DNA of 64,000 nucleotides from Phytopythium helicoides (lineage: Eukaryota; Oomycota; Peronosporomycetes; Pythiales; Pythiaceae). The translations under genes and the position numbers were made by a program. Below the pieces are notes generated by a model, which had not been told where the DNA came from, did not search any database, and saw only the letters and a program-made list of their open reading frames with translations. Below, one piece after another: positions 52,694-61,600 of the stretch. Position 1 is the first letter of the stretch; every line of letters starts with the position of its first letter. Location of the stretch: the NCBI GenBank assembly GCA_024867545.1, contig JANFNE010000012.1, positions 744,001 to 808,000 of the forward strand, read 5' to 3'.

Positions 52694-55600
52694 ATGGCGC
52701 GCGACAGGCGGTCGCGGCGCACGCTGCTGCTGCTGTTCGGCGCGCTGCTGGCGACGGCCGCGGGCGACGTGGAGGTGGGCGACCCCGACGTGGACTCGCC
52801 GCTGCCGTACTTGCGCCCGTGGGAGATGCAGGTCGGCCCGCTGCGGCGACAGGCCGTCGTACTCGCCGACGCGGCCGTGGTGGTCCCGCTGCGCGGCGTG
52901 GTCGGCGCGTCGGTGGCCCACGCGTGGAGAGAGCTGGCGGCCTCGGGTTGCTTTGAAGGGAACGAAACGGGGGCTGGGGCGGCGCTGGACGGCTCGGCTG
53001 ACGACGGCTCGGCCGGCTTTAGCATGGAGGGGTCCGCGGGCTTCAAAGCGGACGACGGATCCACGGGGTCTGGGGCGGACAGGCCCTCCCCACCATCAGC
53101 CGGACCAGCCACTACTGCTACTACAACCACTGCAATCTCTTCGTCGAGTTCTGCAGGACTATCAGCCTTCCCTAACGCAAGCATCAACAGCATCCACCTG
53201 CGGATGCCCGCGTGGAAAAACTCCGCGCTGATGCGCAGGCCTACTCGTCAAGAGAGTCGTGCAGTACCACGAGATGCGTGGATATCCGTGGGCGAAAGCT
53301 ATGATGTGTCTGTGTCGGACATGGTCGAGCTCGGCGACGAGTCTTTTGCTCTGGTGCCGCGCAACCTGGTACCGGAGCAGGTGACGCTGCTCGTGAACGT
53401 GAGTGTTCGTTTCGACGCGGAGCGCAGCGGTCGCTCTTGTGACGACATGTCGTCTTCGTCTGCATCCTCTGTGTCTGCGTCTGCGTCGGTGACGTGGGAG
53501 TACACGGTGGTGCGCGTGCCGGATCCTCGCGCGAGCCTGGTGTCTGCGTTCATGCAGCAGGGCAAGGTGTCCGTGTCTAGCGTGCAAGGCGAGTCTGCGG
53601 ACGTGCCTGTGTCGGACTGGCGGTCTTTAGTTGCGAGCTCGCTGTCGCTGTCGCCGTCCGAGTCTCAGCCTCAGTCGCTGCCGACGTGGTGGGACGAGTA
53701 CTGGTCGGTGAGCGTGGAGCTTCGCGGGAGCGACGTGTCGGATGTGTCGGAGTGGGTGGAGTCTGCACAATGGGAAGGGTCTGACTCTGGCGTGACGGTG
53801 ACGAGCGTGAGCGCGACGAGTAGCAGCGGTCGGGGCGTGGTTCGCGTGTCTCCGGCCGCGCTGTCGTCTGCGGCGTGGCAGTCAAGCGGCGTTCTGAGCT
53901 TGTTGCCGACGGCGAGCGTGTCGGGCGTGTTCCGTGGGTCGCTGGTGTACGTGTTCCGCGGCAAGCAGTGGTCGGGCGAAGCGCAAGTGTCTCGGCTGGT
54001 CGAGATCGAGTGGACGCGACGCATGTCGCCGGCGGAGTCCATGGACATTGTGTTGGGTCCGCTGGTGGAGCGTTCCGTGATCTTCGCGAACGCGTCTGTG
54101 GTGGTGCCTGTGCTGGATATGGCGAAGGCCTCGTTGGTGCGTGGGTGGCGGTCGCTGTCGGAGTCTGGTGCGGCGTCGTTGTCGTCTTCACCGCCGTCTT
54201 CTTCGTGCTCGCTGGCGTCGATGCTGTCCGAGTCAGGCGTGTCATCGTTCAAGGTGGAGCGTGTGAGTCTGTCTGTGCCGTCGTGGAGCGGTGTGGCTCT
54301 GATGCGGCGGTCGCACGGCAGTCATGGAAGCCGTTCGAGAGCACAGCATGCGTGGATGTCCGTGGGCGAGAGCTATGATGTGTCTGTGTCGGACATGGTC
54401 GAGCTCGGCGACGAGTCTTTTGCTCTGGTGCCGCGCAACCTGGTACCGGAGCAGGTGACGCTGCTCGTGAACGTGAGTGTTCGTTTCGACGCGGAGCGCA
54501 GCGGTCGCTCTTGTGACGACATGTCGTCTTCGTCTGCATCCTCTGTGTCTGCGTCTGCGTCGGTGACGTGGGAGTACACGGTGGTGCGCGTGCCGGATCC
54601 TCGCGCGAGCCTGGTGTCTGCGTTCATGCAGCAGGGCAAGGTGTCCGTGTCTAGCGTGCAAGGCGAGTCTGCGGACGTGCCTGTGTTGGACTGGCGGTCT
54701 TTAGTTGCGAGCTCGCTGTCGCTGTCGCCGTCCGAGTCTCAGCCTCAGTCGCTGCCGACGTGGTGGGACGAGTACTGGTCGGTGAGCGTGGAGCTTCGCG
54801 GGAGCGACGTGTCGGATGTGTCGGAGTGGGTGGAGTCTGCACAATGGGAAGGGTCTGACTCTGGCGTGACGGTGACGAGCGTGAGCGCGACGAGTAGCAG
54901 CGGTCGGGGCGTGGTTCGCGTGTCTCCGGCCGCGCTGTCGTCTGCGGCGTGGCAGTCAAGCGGCGTTCTGAGCTTGTTGCCGACGGCGAGCGTGTCGGGC
55001 GTGTTCCGTGGGTCGCTGGTGTACGTGTTCCGCGGCAAGCAGTGGTCGGGCGAAGCGCAAGTGTCTCGGCTGGTCGAGATCGAGTGGACGCGACGCATGT
55101 CGCCGGCGGAGTCCATGGACATTGTGTTGGGTCCGCTGGTGGAGCGTTCCGTGATCTTCGCGAACGCGTCTGTGGTGGTGCCTGTGCTGGATATGGCGAA
55201 GGCCTCGTTGGTGCGTGGGTGGCGGTCGCTGTCGGAGTCTGGTGCGGCGTCGTTGTCGTCTTCACCGCCGTCTTCTTCGTGCTCGCTGGCGTCGATGCTG
55301 TCCGAGTCAGGCGTGTCATCGTTCAAGGTGGAGCGTGTGAGTCTGTCTGTGCCGTCGTGGAGCGGTGTGGCTCTGATGCGGCGGTCGCACGGCAGTCATG
55401 GAAGCCGTTCGAGAGCACAGCATGCGTGGATGTCCGTGGGCGAGAGCTATGATGTGTCTGTGTCGGACATGGTCGAGCTCGGCGACGAGTCTTTTGCTCT
55501 GGTGCCGCGCAACCTGGTACCGGAGCAGGTGACGCTGCTCGTGAACGTGAGTGTTCGTTTCGACGCGGAGCGCAGCGGTCGCTCTTGTGACGACATGTCG

Positions 55601-58600
55601 TCTTCGTCTGCATCCTCTGTGTCTGCGTCTGCGTCGGTGACGTGGGAGTACACGGTGGTGCGCGTGCCGGATCCTCGCGCGAGCCTGGTGTCTGCGTTCA
55701 TGCAGCAGGGCAAGGTGTCCGTGTCTAGCGTGCAAGGCGAGTCTGCGGACGTGCCTGTGTTGGACTGGCGGTCTTTAGTTGCGAGCTCGCTGTCGCTGTC
55801 GCCGTCCGAGTCTCAGCCTCAGTCGCTGCCGACGTGGTGGGACGAGTACTGGTCGGTGAGCGTGGAGCTTCGCGGGAGCGACGTGTCGGATGTGTCGGAG
55901 TGGGTGGAGTCTGCACAATGGGAAGGGTCTGACTCTGGCGTGACGGTGACGAGCGTGAGCGCGACGAGTAGCAGCGGTCGGGGCGTGGTTCGCGTGTCTC
56001 CGGCCGCGCTGTCGTCTGCGGCGTGGCAGTCAAGCGGCGTTCTGAGCTTGTTGCCGACGGCGAGCGTGTCGGGCGTGTTCCGTGGGTCGCTGGTGTACGT
56101 GTTCCGCGGCAAGCAGTGGTCGGGCGAAGCGCAAGTGTCTCGGCTGGTCGAGATCGAGTGGACGCGACGCATGTCGCCGGCGGAGTCCATGGACATTGTG
56201 TTGGGTCCGCTGGTGGAGCGTTCCGTGATCTTCGCGAACGCGTCTGTGGTGGTGCCTGTGCTGGATATGGCGAAGGCCTCGTTGGTGCGTGGGTGGCGGT
56301 CGCTGTCGGAGTCTGGTGCGGCGTCGTTGTCGTCTTCACCGCCGTCTTCTTCGTGCTCGCTGGCGTCGATGCTGTCCGAGTCAGGCGTGTCATCGTTCAA
56401 GGTGGAGCGTGTGAGTCTGTCTGTGCCGTCGTGGAGCGGTGTGGCTCTGATGCGGCGGTCGCACGGCAGTCATGGAAGCCGTTCGAGAGCACAGCATGCG
56501 TGGATGTCCGTGGGCGAGAGCTATGATGTGTCTGTGTCGGACATGGTCGAGCTCGGCGACGAGTCTTTTGCTCTGGTGCCGCGCAACCTGGTACCGGAGC
56601 AGGTGACGCTGCTCGTGAACGTGAGTGTTCGTTTCGACGCGGAGCGCAGCGGTCGCTCTTGTGACGACATGTCGTCTTCGTCTGCATCCTCTGTGTCTGC
56701 GTCTGCGTCGGTGACGTGGGAGTACACGGTGGTGCGCGTGCCGGATCCTCGCGCGAGCCTGGTGTCTGCGTTCATGCAGCAGGGCAAGGTGTCCGTGTCT
56801 AGCGTGCAAGGCGAGTCTGCGGACGTGCCTGTGTTGGACTGGCGGTCTTTAGTTGCGAGCTCGCTGTCGCTGTCGCCGTCCGAGTCTCAGCCTCAGTCGC
56901 TGCCGACGTGGTGGGACGAGTACTGGTCGGTGAGCGTGGAGCTTCGCGGGAGCGACGTGTCGGATGTGTCGGAGTGGGTGGAGTCTGCACAATGGGAAGG
57001 GTCTGACTCTGGCGTGACGGTGACGAGCGTGAGCGCGACGAGTAGCAGCGGTCGGGGCGTGGTTCGCGTGTCTCCGGCCGCGCTGTCGTCTGCGGCGTGG
57101 CAGTCAAGCGGCGTTCTGAGCTTGTTGCCGACGGCGAGCGTGTCGGGCGTGTTCCGTGGGTCGCTGGTGTACGTGTTCCGCGGCAAGCAGTGGTCGGGCG
57201 AAGCGCAAGTGTCTCGGCTGGTCGAGATCGAGTGGACGCGACGCATGTCGCCGGCGGAGTCCATGGACATTGTGTTGGGTCCGCTGGTGGAGCGTTCCGT
57301 GATCTTCGCGAACGCGTCTGTGGTGGTGCCTGTGCTGGATATGGCGAAGGCCTCGTTGGTGCGTGGGTGGCGGTCGCTGTCGGAGTCTGGTGCGGCGTCG
57401 TTGTCGTCTTCACCGCCGTCTTCTTCGTGCTCGCTGGCGTCGATGCTGTCCGAGTCAGGCGTGTCATCGTTCAAGGTGGAGCGTGTGAGTCTGTCTGTGC
57501 CGTCGTGGAGCGGTGTGGCTCTGATGCGGCGGTCGCACGGCAGTCATGGAAGCCGTTCGAGAGCACAGCATGCGTGGATGTCCGTGGGCGAGAGCTATGA
57601 TGTGTCTGTGTCGGACATGGTCGAGCTCGGCGACGAGTCTTTTGCTCTGGTGCCGCGCAACCTGGTACCGGAGCAGGTGACGCTGCTCGTGAACGTGAGT
57701 GTTCGTTTCGACGCGGAGCGCAGCGGTCGCTCTTGTGACGACATGTCGTCTTCGTCTGCATCCTCTGTGTCTGCGTCTGCGTCGGTGACGTGGGAGTACA
57801 CGGTGGTGCGCGTGCCGGATCCTCGCGCGAGCCTGGTGTCTGCGTTCATGCAGCAGGGCAAGGTGTCCGTGTCTAGCGTGCAAGGCGAGTCTGCGGACGT
57901 GCCTGTGTTGGACTGGCGGTCTTTAGTTGCGAGCTCGCTGTCGCTGTCGCCGTCCGAGTCTCAGCCTCAGTCGCTGCCGACGTGGTGGGACGAGTACTGG
58001 TCGGTGAGCGTGGAGCTTCGCGGGAGCGACGTGTCGGATGTGTCGGAGTGGGTGGAGTCTGCACAATGGGAAGGGTCTGACTCTGGCGTGACGGTGACGA
58101 GCGTGAGCGCGACGAGTAGCAGCGGTCGGGGCGTGGTTCGCGTGTCTCCGGCCGCGCTGTCGTCTGCGGCGTGGCAGTCAAGCGGCGTTCTGAGCTTGTT
58201 GCCGACGGCGAGCGTGTCGGGCGTGTTCCGTGGGTCGCTGGTGTACGTGTTCCGCGGCAAGCAGTGGTCGGGCGAAGCGCAAGTGTCTCGGCTGGTCGAG
58301 ATCGAGTGGACGCGACGCATGTCGCCGGCGGAGTCCATGGACATTGTGTTGGGTCCGCTGGTGGAGCGTTCCGTGATCTTCGCGAACGCGTCTGTGGTGG
58401 TGCCTGTGCTGGATATGGCGAAGGCCTCGTTGGTGCGTGGGTGGCGGTCGCTGTCGGAGTCTGGTGCGGCGTCGTTGTCGTCTTCACCGCCGTCTTCTTC
58501 GTGCTCGCTGGCGTCGATGCTGTCCGAGTCAGGCGTGTCATCGTTCAAGGTGGAGCGTGTGAGTCTGTCTGTGCCGTCGTGGAGCGGTGTGGCTCTGATG

Positions 58601-61600
58601 CGGCGGTCGCACGGCAGTCATGGAAGCCGTTCGAGAGCACAGCATGCGTGGATGTCCGTGGGCGAGAGCTATGATGTGTCTGTGTCGGACATGGTCGAGC
58701 TCGGCGACGAGTCTTTTGCTCTGGTGCCGCGCAACCTGGTACCGGAGCAGGTGACGCTGCTCGTGAACGTGAGTGTTCGTTTCGACGCGGAGCGCAGCGG
58801 TCGCTCTTGTGACGACATGTCGTCTTCGTCTGCATCCTCTGTGTCTGCGTCTGCGTCGGTGACGTGGGAGTACACGGTGGTGCGCGTGCCGGATCCTCGC
58901 GCGAGCCTGGTGTCTGCGTTCATGCAGCAGGGCAAGGTGTCCGTGTCTAGCGTGCAAGGCGAGTCTGCGGACGTGCCTGTGTCGGACTGGCGGTCTTTAG
59001 TTGCGAGCTCGCTGTCGCTGTCGCCGTCCGAGTCTCAGCCTCAGTCGCTGCCGACGTGGTGGGACGAGTACTGGTCGGTGAGCGTGGAGCTTCGCGGGAG
59101 CGACGTGTCGGATGTGTCGGAGTGGGTGGAGTCTGCACAATGGGAAGGGTCTGACTCTGGCGTGACGGTGACGAGCGTGAGCGCGACGAGTAGCAGCGGT
59201 CGGGGCGTGGTTCGCGTGTCTCCGGCCGCGCTGTCGTCTGCGGCGTGGCAGTCAAGCGGCGTTCTGAGCTTGTTGCCGACGGCGAGCGTGTCGGGCGTGT
59301 TCCGTGGGTCGCTGGTGTACGTGTTCCGCGGCAAGCAGTGGTCGGGCGAAGCGCAAGTGTCTCGGCTGGTCGAGATCGAGTGGACGCGACGCATGTCGCC
59401 GGCGGAGTCCATGGACATTGTGTTGGGTCCGCTGGTGGAGCGTTCCGTGATCTTCGCGAACGCGTCTGTGGTGGTGCCTGTGCTGGATATGGCGAAGGCC
59501 TCGTTGGTGCGTGGGTGGCGGTCGCTGTCGGAGTCTGGTGCGGCGTCGTTGTCGTCTTCACCGCCGTCTTCTTCGTGCTCGCTGGCGTCGATGCTGTCCG
59601 AGTCAGGCGTGTCATCGTTCAAGGTGGAGCGTGTGAGTCTGTCTGTGCCGTCGTGGAGCGGTGTGGCTCTGATGCGGCGGTCGCACGGCAGTCATGGAAG
59701 CCGTTCGAGAGCACAGCATGCGTGGATGTCCGTGGGCGAGAGCTATGATGTGTCTGTGTCGGACATGGTCGAGCTCGGCGACGAGTCTTTTGCTCTGGTG
59801 CCGCGCAACCTGGTACCGGAGCAGGTGACGCTGCTCGTGAACGTGAGTGTTCGTTTCGACGCGGAGCGCAGCGGTCGCTCTTGTGACGACATGTCGTCTT
59901 CGTCTGCATCCTCTGTGTCTGCGTCTGCGTCGGTGACGTGGGAGTACACGGTGGTGCGCGTGCCGGATCCTCGCGCGAGCCTGGTGTCTGCGTTCATGCA
60001 GCAGGGCAAGGTGTCCGTGTCTAGCGTGCAAGGCGAGTCTGCGGACGTGCCTGTGTCGGACTGGCGGTCTTTAGTTGCGAGCTCGCTGTCGCTGTCGCCG
60101 TCCGAGTCTCAGCCTCAGTCGCTGCCGACGTGGTGGGACGAGTACTGGTCGGTGAGCGTGGAGCTTCGCGGGAGCGACGTGTCGGATGTGTCGGAGTGGG
60201 TGGAGTCTGCACAATGGGAAGGGTCTGACTCTGGCGTGACGGTGACGAGCGTGAGCGCGACGAGTAGCAGCGGTCGGGGCGTGGTTCGCGTGTCTCCGGC
60301 CGCGCTGTCGTCTGCGGCGTGGCAGTCAAGCGGCGTTCTGAGCTTGTTGCCGACGGCGAGCGTGTCGGGCGTGTTCCGTGGGTCGCTGGTGTACGTGTTC
60401 CGCGGCAAGCAGTGGTCGGGCGAAGCGCAAGTGTCTCGGCTGGTCGAGATCGAGTGGACGCGACGCATGTCGCCGGCGGAGTCCATGGACATTGTGTTGG
60501 GTCCGCTGGTGGAGCGTTCCGTGATCTTCGCGAACGCGTCTGTGGTGGTGCCTGTGCTGGATATGGCGAAGGCCTCGTTGGTGCGTGGGTGGCGGTCGCT
60601 GTCGGAGTCTGGTGCGGCGTCGTTGTCGTCTTCACCGCCGTCTTCTTCGTGCTCGCTGGCGTCGATGCTGTCCGAGTCAGGCGTGTCATCGTTCAAGGTG
60701 GAGCGTGTGAGTCTGTCTGTGCCGTCGTGGAGCGGTGTGGCTCTGATGCGGCGGTCGCACGGCAGTCATGGAAGCCGTTCGAGAGCACAGCATGCGTGGA
60801 TGTCCGTGGGCGAGAGCTATGATGTGTCTGTGTCGGACATGGTCGAGCTCGGCGACGAGTCTTTTGCTCTGGTGCCGCGCAACCTGGTACCGGAGCAGGT
60901 GACGCTGCTCGTGAACGTGAGTGTTCGTTTCGACGCGGAGCGCAGCGGTCGCTCTTGTGACGACATGTCGTCTTCGTCTGCATCCTCTGTGTCTGCGTCT
61001 GCGTCGGTGACGTGGGAGTACACGGTGGTGCGCGTGCCGGATCCTCGCGCGAGCCTGGTGTCTGCGTTCATGCAGCAGGGCAAGGTGTCCGTGTCTAGCG
61101 TGCAAGGCGAGTCTGCGGACGTGCCTGTGTCGGACTGGCGGTCTTTAGTTGCGAGCTCGCTGTCGCTGTCGCCGTCCGAGTCTCAGCCTCAGTCGCTGCC
61201 GACGTGGTGGGACGAGTACTGGTCGGTGAGCGTGGAGCTTCGCGGGAGCGACGTGTCGGATGTGTCGGAGTGGGTGGAGTCTGCACAATGGGAAGGGTCT
61301 GACTCTGGCGTGACGGTGACGAGCGTGAGCGCGACGAGTAGCAGCGGTCGGGGCGTGGTTCGCGTGTCTCCGGCCGCGCTGTCGTCTGCGGCGTGGCAGT
61401 CAAGCGGCGTTCTGAGCTTGTTGCCGACGGCGAGCGTGTCGGGCGTGTTCCGTGGGTCGCTGGTGTACGTGTTCCGCGGCAAGCAGTGGTCGGGCGAAGC
61501 GCAAGTGTCTCGGCTGGTCGAGATCGAGTGGACGCGACGCATGTCGCCGGCGGAGTCCATGGACATTGTGTTGGGTCCGCTGGTGGAGCGTTCCGTGATC

